A stretch of DNA of 64,000 nt from Blepharisma stoltei (taxonomy: Eukaryota > Ciliophora > Heterotrichea > Heterotrichida > Blepharismidae), in assembly GCA_914767885.1 (NCBI GenBank), contig CAJZBQ010000013.1, positions 1,116,001 through 1,180,000 of the forward strand, in the 5' to 3' direction. A program made the position numbers and the translations under genes. The notes under the pieces were generated by a model. That model saw nothing but the letters and a program-made list of their open reading frames with translations. It did no database searches and was not told where the DNA came from. Below, piece after piece: positions 53,953 through 64,000 of this stretch. Positions within the stretch are counted from its first letter, which is position 1; every line of letters starts with the position of its first letter.

Positions 53953-56900
53953 ATGCTCACACAATCTGCATTAACAAGCTTTCAAGCAAACTCAAAAAGC
54001 GCCTTCAGCAATGATGGGCAGCTAACAGACCGTACTCGTGAGCTCCGTCGCGAAATAAAAGAAGTCCTTGATTTTGAATATGATCATCATGTCCTCGAAG
54101 TCAAAAGACATCGCTCATTTTTCTCAAATAAAGAGCAGACTACACTGAAAAGGCAGCTTGACAAGCTGATATCGTCAAATAAAGAAAAAAGGAGAACTTT
54201 GCGAAAACTTGTGATGGAGACAAGAAATTATGACCCTTTTGCAAGTGATTTCTCAACCTGCAAACTTTTTAACGAAGGCTCTTTTACTGAGAGAGCATCA
54301 ATAGTATCAAGCATAATCGCCCCATCACGCGAAGATATCATAGAAAAAATCGAAAGATACAACCAAAAAATCGAAGAAGCAGAACAAGAAAAATTAAAAA
54401 TTGAGTGTGTCCTAACAAAAGAAAAAGAAGGAAATCTAATATGGAAAGAAAGAATCCAGCAGCTCAGCGAAATGCACAGAAGGGTGACTAAAAGCCACGA
54501 AATTTCGCTGATTTCTAAACAAAGAGCTATTAACAACCTCATTTTAGGGCAAAATGAGACGATTCTCTATAAGCAAGAAATGTCGAGGCGTCAAGAAGAA
54601 TACGTCCAAGTCTATACTGAGCAGCGCAAAAGATACGATGAAATTCAAGAAGAAATTGACAATATCGTCACAAATATCAGTGGAAATGCTATAAAACAGG
54701 CTGAAAGAAGACGGGAAATAACCACTATGATTGACAAGCTTGAAAAGCAGCTGAGAAGGCATGAAAAAGAAATAAGGGAAAAAGAGAGGCTGGAAAACGC
54801 TTATCAGAGCTACCAGGAGCAGCTCAGTATAATTAATGAAGTCTTAGAAAGATATGACAGAGACACTTTTGACTGTCTTGACGAGGAATCTTTGACTGGG
54901 ATTATTGATATGTATAAGTTCTTGATTTATCAAGAAACGTCACTGAGCTCAAGATTCCAAGAGCTGACTCTGGATTTTTTAGCACTGCAAAAGCGCTATG
55001 AAGTATTAGATGGGGAGTTGCAGGTGTTAAAGACTAATAATGATGAATTTGGAGGTCAAGAAACAAATTTACCGAATACGTTTAATATGATGAAATTTTC
55101 ATTAGAGGATAATTTATCGTCAAAAAATGACTATACTGAAGAGTCAGAGATGCTTATTTTGAAACTTTATTTGATTATTATGAATCTTGCGATACTGTCT
55201 ATTAACTCTATGAGGACTATTAATGAAAGATGCCCGAGATTAGGGCTTGATAAAGAGCCGGAGTATATGGAAGCTGCTTCTACTATAGAAGAGCTGCAAA
55301 AAGGGTTTTTGAAGAAGCGGGAAAGCTCAATCACAAAATCTCCTGTCATCCCAAAGCTGAAAGTAAGATTAAGTTATGATGAGTATTCATGGTTGCTGCT
55401 TCCTATAGTGCCATGCATTCCGCAGGCGAACGCCTGCGGGGTAGGCTTTCTCAAGGTAGATTGAGCCCGAGTCGAGACTCCGGTTTCTCGGCTGAGGCAT
55501 TTTTCCTCCTGGCCCTGATTCAGGCCAGATTTTGCCGGGAACCCAATTTCTAATTCAAGTGCCAAAATTACGCAACTCCGCGTAGCTTAGGCCATATATC
55601 ATCCAATTGAGGGATAATTTTAGACTAAAGAGACTAACCCTGAGATCTCCATCTAGCCTGCATTCCCCTTTTACTCTCCGGATCATCTTCGAAGAAAAAC
55701 TCAATACACTTACACAGATTCGGGACAGGCCACAAAAGCAACTCAGGCAGGTAAGTCTCCTGCCTCTTTCGTACAAACATTCTGGGGCTTGGGTGCTGCT
55801 GGCAAAAAAGATGTAAATAGCTGCCGCTCAAGCCAGGCCACTATTCAGCAGAAATAGTGTTGGGCCTCTCGCTTCTTAGGTAACCAAACCTTGGGCAGCT
55901 CCTTGCACAAAAAGCCACGTCTAGATATGCATAAGGACATCCGCCACGGGGAAGGACGATTTGTTCGTCACCAGTCATTTATATATATCCCAAAGCTGTA
56001 TAAAACTGAATTTTTTGACCAATATCAAGAGAATTTTTCAATAGAAAATTTCAAGAAAAATGTAATGCCATATATTTCTCTAAAAAAAACAGAAATAATT
56101 TCCTGCTTTAAAAAAGCGTTCAAAGACAACGAAGATTCCAAGCTTTTTGCGAATTTAATTAAAGAACAGCCTATGATTTTGTATTTCACAAATTCAAAAA
56201 TCCTTGACAATTATCTGAATAATAAGAATAAAGAGCCAGCTCAAGGCTCTCTGCATGCATTTTTAGATATAATTGAGCTGATTTCTACAGGCCATATGCT
56301 GTATCAGCATCAGTTTATGCGGCTGAGCTCGGTTATTTCTCCATTAATTTTAAGCTTGAATTCTAAGCGTGTATATGAGCTAGAAGAGCTTGAGATGTTA
56401 CTGTCTAAAATCCAAGAAATAAATCATGAGCCAAGGGCTGAAGAACCCTCACAAGTCAGAAGAGTTACTAGAATTCCAACAATAATTAAAGAAAGGACTG
56501 TCAATAAATTTATCCCTGTCGAAGAAAATGAGGTAGACTCTCCAGTGGTATATAAAATAGTCGAGCCTTCGAGGTCACAAGAAAAACTAAATGTAAGGCT
56601 GACTGATGAAGAAGCGGCAATAAAGCGAATGAAAAGCATATTGCCAAAGCCGATTATGGAAAAAGTAAATAAGTCATATGGGTCTGATGAGAATGAGAGG
56701 GTGCTTGAGGGGACAATTAATGTCAAAGACATAACTCTCTATAAGTGAGAGAGAAAAATGTTTTCTAGCTCATTAATTTTGTTTTGGATTAGCCCACTCG
56801 AAAAATTGGGAATTAAATTTTAATTAATTTATCAAATTTATGTTTAAAAATGGAAGGCTATTTAAAATTTAATATAATTTTATATTTCAATATAAAACTA

Positions 56901-57234
56901 TCACATATATATCATGGGCTTTCTATAAAATAATTATTTTTTCAATGGTTTTGCTCGCTACGGAATGGGGAGAGCAAGGAAAAACTTGTCGCAGTTTTCG
57001 CCAAGAAACATCCTTTATGAAGTCAAAGATATTGAGAGGAAAATAAAGAGGGTGAAAACTGCTGAAAAGAAGGCTGGAAATAGAAATAAAGCAAATTTAA
57101 TTGATGTCCCGCTGCAGTTTAGGTTTTATAGCAAACCCTGGGGGTTAATACAGAAAGCGCTGAACAGCAGAGATATTAGTAAAGATAACACTAGGCCTTC
57201 GACACAGCACAAGACAGCGAGGACTTCTAATTAG
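53953..57234 (+). CDS. Large coiled-coil protein of unknown function
   Basis: ATG at 53953, TAG at 57232-57234. Removing the 471-bp IES (55406-55876) and a decayed MITE (56769-56972) gives 868 codons. Residues 20-330 are a long charged coiled coil (IEKIERYNQKIEEAEQEKLK, IDKLEKQLRRHEKEIREKER) with no enzymatic motif. The C-terminal half has helical low-complexity sequence and one TGA-Trp (LYKWERKMFS). Likely a structural, possibly cilium- or centriole-associated protein, but this is only by composition. If the MITE is not excised, translation could instead stop or restart near 56965, where an ATG also exists, so the last 90 residues are uncertain. Confidence 0.65.
55406..55876. other. IES, 471 bp, GC-rich
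   Basis: TAG at both ends (TA 55406-55407, 55877-55878); join LLLPIGNQTLGSSLHKKPRL. Contains a short stem-loop CCGCAGGCGAACGCCTGCGG at 55421-55440. It resembles the retroposons in base composition, but no convincing target duplication or tail was found. Confidence 0.7.
56769..56972. mobile_element. MITE family 1-like, degenerate IES
   Basis: CTCATTAATTTTGTTTTGG to GGTTTTGCTCGCTACGGAAT then GGGGAG. Removal joins MFSRARKNLSQFSPRN in frame via an AG repeat (no TA or TNA duplication is left), so the boundary is uncertain. Confidence 0.4.
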
Positions 57235-57268
57235 TATTGATAAAGTATTATATGAATAAATTTCCTTA

Positions 57269-57789
57269 CTCCCTCCCAATCCTTGATCGAACGATTGACT
57301 GTAAAAATTCCTAAAAATTGGGAAATTAACCCCCATCCTTGATCGAATGATTTTCATATCATGCAAATTTTTATATACATAAAAATATATTAGTTATCAA
57401 AAGCTTGGGAAGATGCATATAATGAAGTTGTTTTCAGAGACTTTGAGATAACAGAAAGCTACGGAATCAACCATTCGAAGTGATTTAGTCATCAACCTAA
57501 GCTAAAAAACCCAATAATCTAATAAAATAGAGATTCTTTAAAATTTATACAGTTTAAAGGGGTAACTAAATAAATCAAAATATTAAAAATTGGTATTTTA
57601 TGAAATTAATTCAATTTTTTGCTGTAAAAATATTATTAAATACTCTTAACCCTCTTATTTAAAAGTAAATAAAAAAATATATATATATTTTATTTTATAT
57701 ATAAAATTTTTTTTCCCCAAAAAAATTTTTTTTTAACCACCATCCTTGATCGAACGATGGCCAGCAGTTCGATCAAGGATGGGGGGGAG
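57269..57789. mobile_element. MITE family 3 (ATCCTTGATCGAACGAT motif)
   Basis: 521 bp flanked by TTA on both sides (57266-57268, 57790-57792). Left end: two same-direction copies of ATCCTTGATCGAACGAT about 55 bp apart (CTCCCTCCC outer end). Right end: hairpin of ATCCTTGATCGAACGAT against GTTCGATCAAGGAT. AT-rich core unlike families 1 and 2. Intergenic. Confidence 0.85.
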
Positions 57790-58013
57790 TTAAATCTTTT
57801 TATTAAAAAAAACCCTTTTTAATCTTCAAAAAGGTTTATTATAGCTCAAAAAAATGATAGAATATTTTATTGACTCTATGTTGCAAAATAAAATCTTATT
57901 TAAACAATTTGTCTTTATTTTGCATCCCTAAAACCTTTATATTCACTCTTCTATATAATTTTTTTTCTTGTTCCTAAAGCTTCAATACATTTTATTTTAA
58001 ATCTCATATTTAA

Positions 58014-60431
58014 ATGCTAACTTCAACCTCATCTCCTACACGGTCGTTTTATGATCCGCCAGACCCTTACAATCCTGCTATTGTTGATGACCTTCTCCGT
58101 GGCGCCAATGACTGGAGGAACATTCAAGACATCGTTCGCCTCACTTTCAAAGCTCTCAGTGACACAGTCAGAGCACAAGGCCAAGCTCTCAAAGAAATCG
58201 AGCGTCAAATGCCATCTCGCCTTACCCGCTCTGAATTCCACTCCGCGCTTGCCCAAAAAGCTGATTTTACTACAGTTTCTGAACAAATAGCTGATTTACG
58301 GACTTCTTTAGAAAACAGAAGCACTTTTATAGAGCTCCAAGCCAGAATTGATGACAAAGTCTCTCATAGTGAACTCAGCTATCTTCTAAGCACAAAAGCA
58401 TCAATTGATGACTTAAACGTAATTGCAGACGCAAAAATATCAGCCAATGAGATGAAATCAACTGTTCACGATATTTATTCAAGGCTAGAGTTTATTCAAT
58501 CAGAGATAAATCGTCAAATTCAAGCATTGCCAACAATGAAAGACTTAGAAGAGCTCAGTTTTGAGGTCAAAGGAAAAGCAGGCATAAAAGATGTAGAAGA
58601 CATGCTGAAGTTTTTAGATGACAAGCAGACCTCAACTGTGGGGAAAAAAGCTAATAGGAATGATGTGGACAGTGCACTTAGCAGAAAAGCAGACTTAGCA
58701 GACATCAAAAAGATCATGGGAGCACTAGAGACGAAAGCAGAACAGGAATGTGTAGAACAAATCCAGGCTGCTCTTGACGACAAAGTTGACAGAGGCGAGC
58801 TCAATCAAGTAATTATTAGAGACATAAGCCAAAAAGCAGACAGAAGAGAAATCGACGCTTTACAAGAGTTCACGAGGGAAATCAAAAGAGACCTAGAAAC
58901 CAGGGTTTCTGACGCCAGCATCAACATTGAATCCTATTTCAAATCCCTCAAGAACGAAACTGAACAAATAAGAACTTCCTTTGCCACAAGCCTCGGCAAC
59001 AAAGCAGATGTCAGAGAAATTGACAAAATCCTTACAGGTCTGCACAGAAAAGCAGAAACAGACCACGTCAACGACTGGATTAATCTCGCTAAAAAAGAGT
59101 TCAGTGAGCAGCTAAATGCTAAGACCTCAGAGCTGAAAGCCCAACTCAGGAACCATGAAGAAGCCATTTTTGAAAAAACCACAAATAACGAGCAAGCTTC
59201 TAAAAGCCTAGACCATGACGTAAAAAATATAAAAGACCAGCTCAAAGCGCTCCTCGAGGAAAAAAAAATCGATAAAGACGAAAACTTAAAATTCGTGAAA
59301 AATTCGATTTCGCAAAGCAAAAGCGAAATTAATGCAGATATTCACACAATTTCTGAAGAAATAGATAGGATTATGAGGACTATAGAAGAAATAAACTCAG
59401 TGAAGTCTTCAAAAGACGAACTGAGTGATTTATATGACCAAATATCAGCAAGGATGGAAGAGAAAGCTGACCACAGCGACTTAGACAAAATTGTTTCAAA
59501 TGCTCAGAGGGATTCTTTGAACTCAGTGCAGTCCTTAAAAGATGATTTTAGGGTCAAGGTGTCTCGGCTGGAAAATGAAATTTACTCAAAACTTGACCAA
59601 AAAGTGTCCATGGCTGAACTTCATACCTATTTAAGCGAAAAAGTCGACGTATCTCAAGTAAACCGGCTTATAGGCTCCAAAGCTTCTCAAGACGAAATCA
59701 CCACAGTCCGACGTGAAATAGAACGAATCTTCCAAGAGCTTAAACTCCGCGCTCTCAAAGAAGATATGGAGCATCATATTTTGACTACGAAAAACGCCTT
59801 AGAAGAAGTAGGAAAAGACATGCTTCTAAAAGCCAGCATAAAAGATATTTGCACCTTATTAGACATGAAGGCAAGCGTAGAAGACGTAAACCAAGCCCTT
59901 ATGGACATCCACAAAGAGCTAGACACCAAGGCAAACCATCAAGAAGTCGTCGAACATATGAACGAGCAGTCATTAATTAATGAAGCCTTGTGCAGCGAAA
60001 ATACAGTAGGAAGATGGATATGGAAAAGCAGCGAGGTCAAGAACGGCTTTGCGATTCCCTGGGAAATTCAGAGTGTTAACACTTGTCCAGAAAATTTCTT
60101 GTGGGAGCCTGAAGGGACTAATTTAATTGTGGTGGCGCCAGGGCTGTATGAGGTGATGTTTGGGTTTTATTCAAAAAAGAAGCCAACGGTACAGCTGCTG
60201 GTAAACGGAGAACCGATATTGTCTGCAGTGAATAATGCATCGTAAGGAATATTTAGATATGTAATACACCATAGCAGTGGACGGCTAAAAGGGGTAAATT
60301 CTCATGCGTCAGGAAATATTACAGGGCTGACCTTGATTGACTTCTTAGCATTGCCAGCAAGATCAAGGCTCTCAATTTCGTATACAGGAGACTCAAACGC
60401 AGAAGGATTCTTTGGATTGAGGAAGCTTTAG
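58014..60431 (+). CDS. Coiled-coil protein with C1q/TNF-like C-terminal domain
   Basis: ATG at 58014, TAG at 60429-60431; one 15-nt intron removed gives 800 codons, no IES. Residues 40-660 carry a repeating helical unit with a recurring KAD/KAS core (AQKADFTTVSEQI, STKASIDDLN, SRKADLADIKKIM, GNKADVREIDKIL, DMKASVEDVNQAL), a pattern of long rod-like ciliary proteins. The last 130 residues look like a C1q/TNF jelly roll (APGLYEVMFGFYSKKKPTVQ, LLVNGEPIL, LTLIDFLALPARSRLSISYT, GFFGLRKL). Such proteins in protists are often axonemal or basal-body components. The jelly-roll assignment rests on these strand-like motifs and is moderately secure. Confidence 0.75.
60242..60256 (+). other. 15-nt intron, gene at 58014
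   Basis: GTAAGGAATATTTAG; the frame would stop at its TAA. Joins VNNAS to YVIHHSSGRLKG inside the jelly-roll domain. Confidence 0.9.
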
Positions 60432-60473
60432 AATTTAAAATAATTTAAAAGATAATCAGTAATCTTAGATTAT

Positions 60474-61683
60474 CTAAAAGTTAAAAATGATTGCAAGAAG
60501 ATTTAATGCGATCAATGATAGCACTGAGCTGCTGTCATTTTTATATCCATCAATTGCCCTAGCCAGCCCTACTCTATAGTTATCCATATCAAAAGTAATA
60601 TAAAACCTTCTAATAAAGACATCTCCTAGCAGCCAGCTTTCTTGTTCCTGATGACTTAAGGGCACTAAATAAGATCCACTAATAGGATAAAAGTAATCTT
60701 GAGATTCTAAAGTATATTCTTTCCCATTTACCACAAATGTAAGTTTTGGATAATCGCTGCTCGGTTTATTAAAACAAATAACAAAATTTTCATTGTCAGG
60801 ATAATACTGACATCCATGCTTTTTCACCAGATCATTTTGTATGCTGTTAACTGTGTCAGAAGGTCCAAAAATAAAGCTACTCCCTGTATCAATAATTGCT
60901 GGGATATTAATATTTAAAGTATGGTCTCCGAATTTGACACTTTCACACATAATTTCCCAATAGCCAGGGTTGACAGCTGTGTCGTTAATTATGCTCACAT
61001 AAGTGAACTCTTTTTGGGTTGAATACGTAGCGAGGTCTGAGCCATCAATCATAAGATTTGATTGCGGTCTTTTTCCAAGCCAATTCAAGAAAAAGGAAAA
61101 TTGGCGGTTTTTGATTTTTCCTTGCTTTTGAAGCTGAGTTACTAAGGATGGGTAGTCTTCCAGTCGGTCCAGAGCGAAACCTACTGAGCCGTCAGCTCTG
61201 TAGTTGTCATTGTCTTCTTCATTATTAGCTAGCAGAAAAGCATAATCGGTTGCATTAATTGAAGAAGAGTCTCCTATCGCCACTGTATCTGTTACCATTT
61301 CTCCAGAAATTTCGCCTTTGAGGTAAGTAATAGTCTTATTGACTCCAAGGCTTTTGTAAGTGGTTGAGTTCGAAGGAGAAAAAGTATTGTTGCATTTGTG
61401 GCATGTGGTGCAGCCTTTTTCAATAACCCAAAGAATAGTGCTGCTTGTATCAAAGAGGCATGAGAAAGATTGCGCTGGGGTGCCTATAGAAATCATGCCG
61501 TAATATTGTGCCTAGGTAGAAAGTTACATTCTGATAATTTGTGATTGTTGAAGAGCTTCCTCCAAGAGATTTTTCGATAGATTTATAATGCATTCAAAAC
61601 TCTTCATACGAAGAATATGGAGATTTGAGATCTATTGATATAAGAGAGAAAACGAATGGGAGAGAAAACAAAAGGAAAAGCAT
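60474..61683 (-). CDS. Pepsin-type aspartyl protease 1 (DTS variant)
   Basis: ATG at 61683-61681, stop at 60476-60474; one 16-nt intron removed gives 397 codons. Signal peptide MLFLLFSLPFVFSLIS, short pro-region, then the A1 fold: QYYGMISIGTPAQSFSCLFD with active-site triad DTSS (Gly of the usual DTG replaced by Ser), second site IIDTGSSFIFGP, and the conserved SWLLGDVFIRRFYITFD. Cys pairs CTTC and KCN...are kept. C-terminus SVLSLIALNLLAIIFNF is hydrophobic, so membrane- or GPI-anchored. The first site substitution may lower activity. First of three tandem paralogues. Confidence 0.9.
61512..61527 (-). other. 16-nt intron, aspartyl protease 1
   Basis: On the minus strand GTAACTTTCTACCTAG; joins STITNYQN to AQYYGMISIGT. 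Same position as the intron of protease 2, one base longer. Confidence 0.85.
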
Positions 61684-61719
61684 TTTTTCTGTATTATTAG
61701 ATATTTATTAGATGCGAAA

Positions 61720-62958
61720 TTAAAAATTAAAGAGTAAGCCTATTACGCAACTAATCGCTGCAAATATCAAATTGTTTGCTGCACTTGGGTCAGCCCACAC
61801 AAATGAGCTCGAAATTGATCTTGCAAAACCAATCCTTTCTTCATCCATATCGAAACTTATATAAAAGTTCCTAATAAAACTGTCTCCCAAAAGCCACTGA
61901 TTTTGACTCAATGGTGAAATTGGTAGAATATAGATATCATCAATAGCATCATAAAACAGATATTGCCCTATATCGAGAGCATATGAAGTCCCATCAAATA
62001 CCCAATTCAATATTGGACCATTAGTGCCTTCAGGGCATACGACTAATCCATCTGACTCTGAATACTTACATTTATGGTTATTTATAAATTCTTTCCAGAT
62101 CTTTTCGACTGATTTCTTAGGGCCATAAATAAAGCTCGTCCCAGTATCAATAATAGCCTCATTGCCAGAATCAAGGACTTCATCTCCCATTTTCATACGG
62201 TCACAGTCTATTTCCCAGTAGCCAGGGTTTTTCTTGGTATTTGTGATTAGGTCGACATATGTGAAAGAAGTTTGGTTGGGGAGGGCGTAGGTAGATAAGC
62301 TGCTTCCGTCAATCATGAGGTTAGATGATAGTGATTTGCTCTTCCAGTCGAGGAAAAAGGCAAATTGGCGGTTTTGGATTTGACCTGCTTTTTTAAGAGC
62401 AGTAATCAAGCTTGAATAGCCTTCTCCTAGGCCATCTAGTCCAAATCCTACCAATCCATCTGCTTGGAATCCATCGTTGTCTTCTTCATGGTCAGCCAAA
62501 AGAAATGCAAAGCTTTTTGCAGAAACTGATCCAGTATCTCCAATAGTAATAGTGTCTTCAGCCATAAATCCATCAGTTTCTCCTTTCAAGTAAGTCAACT
62601 GCACAGGCTTGGTTAAATTTAAGTACGTATTCGAATTCTTTGGGTTGAATGTATTATTGCATTTGTGGCAGCTTGAGCAGCCATTTTGTACCACCCAAAC
62701 AGTTGTGCTGCCTGTATCAAAAAGACAAGAGAAAGACTGTGGAGGAGTGCCAAGGGTGATGCTTCCATAATATTGAAACTAAATTAATTTTACATTTTCA
62801 AAGTTTGTTATTGCAGTCGAAGAAGTTAGAGACCATTTCTTCTGAGCTTTTGAGTTTCTATAGTGTTCCAAGAATTCATGATAGGTATTGAAAGGAGATT
62901 GAAGGTCTATAGAAATTGTGGCAATAGCCAAAGGAATGAAACCAAAAAGCCATAACAT
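61720..62958 (-). CDS. Pepsin-type aspartyl protease 2
   Basis: Start chosen at the ATG 62958-62956 because it gives the signal peptide MLWLFGFIPLAIATIS that matches protease 1; an ATG 24 bp upstream is also in frame. Stop at 61722-61720; a 15-nt intron removed gives 407 codons. Both active-site motifs are canonical: FSCLFDTGSTTVWVV and AIIDTGTSFIYGP, plus NQWLLGDSFIRNFYISFD. Cys motif CSSCHKCNN and disulphide-type Cys near the second lobe are shared with protease 1. Hydrophobic tail (FAAISCVIGLLFNF) suggests membrane anchoring. Likely a digestive or surface protease. Confidence 0.93.
62779..62793 (-). other. 15-nt intron, aspartyl protease 2
   Basis: On the minus strand GTAAAATTAATTTAG; joins TAITNFEN to FQYYGSITLGT. 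Confidence 0.9.
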
Positions 62959-63532
62959 TTTTATTAATTCAACATTTGACATGAGAGAATATTATGAAGA
63001 TATTCAAAAATGATATTTAATTGGTACTGAGAATTGGCCTGACCTCTTAACCCTGTAGATGATGCTTGATATGGATGGGGAACTTGAGGAAGAGAGTGAA
63101 GTGCTTGATATGTGAATCGCTAGGTTTATAGAAGGAGCACAACAATACTGAACTAATAGCCAAGAGGTGATAGATGCAGGATTTTAAGATTCTAACTAGT
63201 TATCTGGCCTCAAAAGAGCTTTTGCAAGTTGCCTAATTTGTCTTAAAAGATATATAATTTGTGATAGACTGATACTGTCTTAATAAAACGCTGCTAGCCT
63301 ATCAATAAGGCAAAAAGGTTGTTGTGGAGTGCCTTAAATTAAGCCAAATTTAAGACATTTTAATAATATATATTCTGCCTCCAAGAGCTTTGATAGATTT
63401 ATAATATAATCTAAATATTTATATAAAGAGCATAAAAAGAAAACACATATAGGTGCAAAAAAGCAATTGTGAGAGAAAATGCAAGAAAAAACATTTATAC
63501 CATATGACAAGACAATTACTCTAAAGCGATGA
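62959..63532. other. Spacer between tandem proteases
   Basis: About 570 bases, AT-rich, no gene or element recognised. Confidence 0.4.
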
Positions 63533-64000
63533 TTAAAAGTTAAAGAGTAAACCTAATACACAGCTAATTGCTGCATATACTAAATTGTTTGCAGAATCAT
63601 CAACAAGACCAGATGAGCTCACTTTTGATCTTGCAAAGCCAATTCTGCTATTGTCCACATCAAAACTGATATAATAATTCCTAATAAAGACATCACCTAA
63701 AAGCCACTGATTTTGATTCCATGCCTGAATCGGCAGAATATACAAGTCATCAGGCTCATCATAATAAAGATACTGTTTTCCGTTTAATGTGTATTGTTTT
63801 CCGTTAAAAACCCAAGTCAATATCGGATAATTGCTTTCATTAGGCTTTGTTTTACATAAAACAAGATCTTCTGATTCAGAATATCCGCAGCCACTGATTT
63901 CTAAAACTGAATTGTATATAGCTCTGACAGAACTTACTGGGCCATATATAAAGCTAGTTCCAGTGTCAATAATACAAGGAGAGCCCATATCAAGAGCTGT
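63533..64000 (-). CDS. Pepsin-type aspartyl protease 3 (5' part outside window)
   Basis: Frame open at the right edge; stop at 63535-63533. The visible 155 codons cover the second active site (CIIDTGTSFIYGPVSSVRAI) and the NQWLLGDVFIRNYYISFDVD block, ending in the hydrophobic tail VYAAISCVLGLLFNF. Closest to protease 2. With the other two it forms a head-to-tail array of duplicated genes spaced about 40-570 bp apart. Confidence 0.9.
   Translation of the reverse strand, partial: TALDMGSPCIIDTGTSFIYGPVSSVRAIYNSVLEISGCGYSESEDLVLCKTKPNESNYPILTWVFNGKQYTLNGKQYLYYDEPDDLYILPIQAWNQNQWLLGDVFIRNYYISFDVDNSRIGFARSKVSSSGLVDDSANNLVYAAISCVLGLLFNF

Noticed and set aside
55555-55831. Overlapping frames in the GC-rich IES at 55406-55876
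   Set aside because: Short, mutually overlapping on both strands, and the segment is better explained as an eliminated insert.
56965-57234. A separate small gene starting at ATG 56965
   Set aside because: Possible, but the frame joins the upstream coiled-coil gene after removing the decayed MITE and the total is an exact number of codons; kept as an alternative only.
58934-59320. Long minus-strand frames over the coiled-coil gene at 58014
   Set aside because: Shadows of a Lys/Glu-rich gene on the other strand; Ser/Phe-rich with no support.

Overview
The window looks like germline (micronuclear) DNA of a heterotrich ciliate close to Blepharisma. Four signs support this. (1) In-frame TGA is read as tryptophan in many conserved genes and no gene is seen to stop at TGA; all stops are TAA or TAG. 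(2) Introns are tiny, 15 or 16 nt, GT...AG. (3) Most genes are cut by AT-rich inserts that break the frame; taking each out between two TA dinucleotides, leaving one TA, restores a conserved protein. I placed about 35 such internal eliminated sequences (IESs), 44 to 742 bp long. After removing IESs and introns, 26 of the multi-part or complete genes come out as whole numbers of codons. (4) Introns and IESs sit next to each other in the same genes.

Layout. 1-3.2 kb: partial gene, a SINE-split conserved gene, one MITE. 3.2-9 kb: FYRC/U-box protein, Thp3/LENG8-like mRNA-export factor, UBA protein. 9.4-17.6 kb: one very large USP9X/USP34-like deubiquitinase (minus strand, 10 IESs and one intron) and a CCCH zinc-finger gene. 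17.6-21.9 kb: MITE, GAPDH, degenerate MITEs. 21.9-27.6 kb: ABCC transporter with 9 IESs, then a PB1/RanBP2-zinc-finger gene. 28-33 kb: 14-3-3, a 744-aa unknown protein holding a perfect-hairpin IES, a small myristoylation-type protein with two SINEs. 33.5-37.6 kb: membrane-tethered bZIP factor, dynein light chain LC8, pseudokinase. 37.7-39.1 kb: TIR element. 39.9-45.9 kb: WLM metalloprotease, unknown gene with MITE-IES, DCAF7/WDR68, cyclin, unknown gene with MITE-IES and two introns. 45.9-53.5 kb: three tandem C2 proteins, a C2/coiled-coil protein, a cysteine-rich secreted protein, a UBA protein. 54-60.4 kb: two large coiled-coil proteins. 60.5-64 kb: tandem array of three aspartyl proteases, the last cut by the window end.

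Two mobile-element systems stand out. First, three MITE families with unrelated subterminal motifs share the same asymmetric plan: one end is a hairpin of two inverted motif copies, the other carries two same-direction copies 40-60 bp apart, with outer ends CTCCCC...GGGGAG next to a TNA target duplication (TAA, TTA, TGA). Several sit inside coding exons as IESs. Second, a family of 0.2-0.55 kb retroposons (SINE-like) with a shared 3' tail close to GCCATTTTATTTAT and 9-15 bp target duplications sits inside at least seven exons; removing each element plus one duplication restores the reading frame. Most of these duplications contain a TA, suggesting how retroposons could become substrates of TA-bounded elimination.

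Limits: all assignments are from reading the sequence; no alignments, structure predictions or transcript data were available. IES boundaries are inferred from reading frame plus TA repeats and some have more than one in-frame solution.
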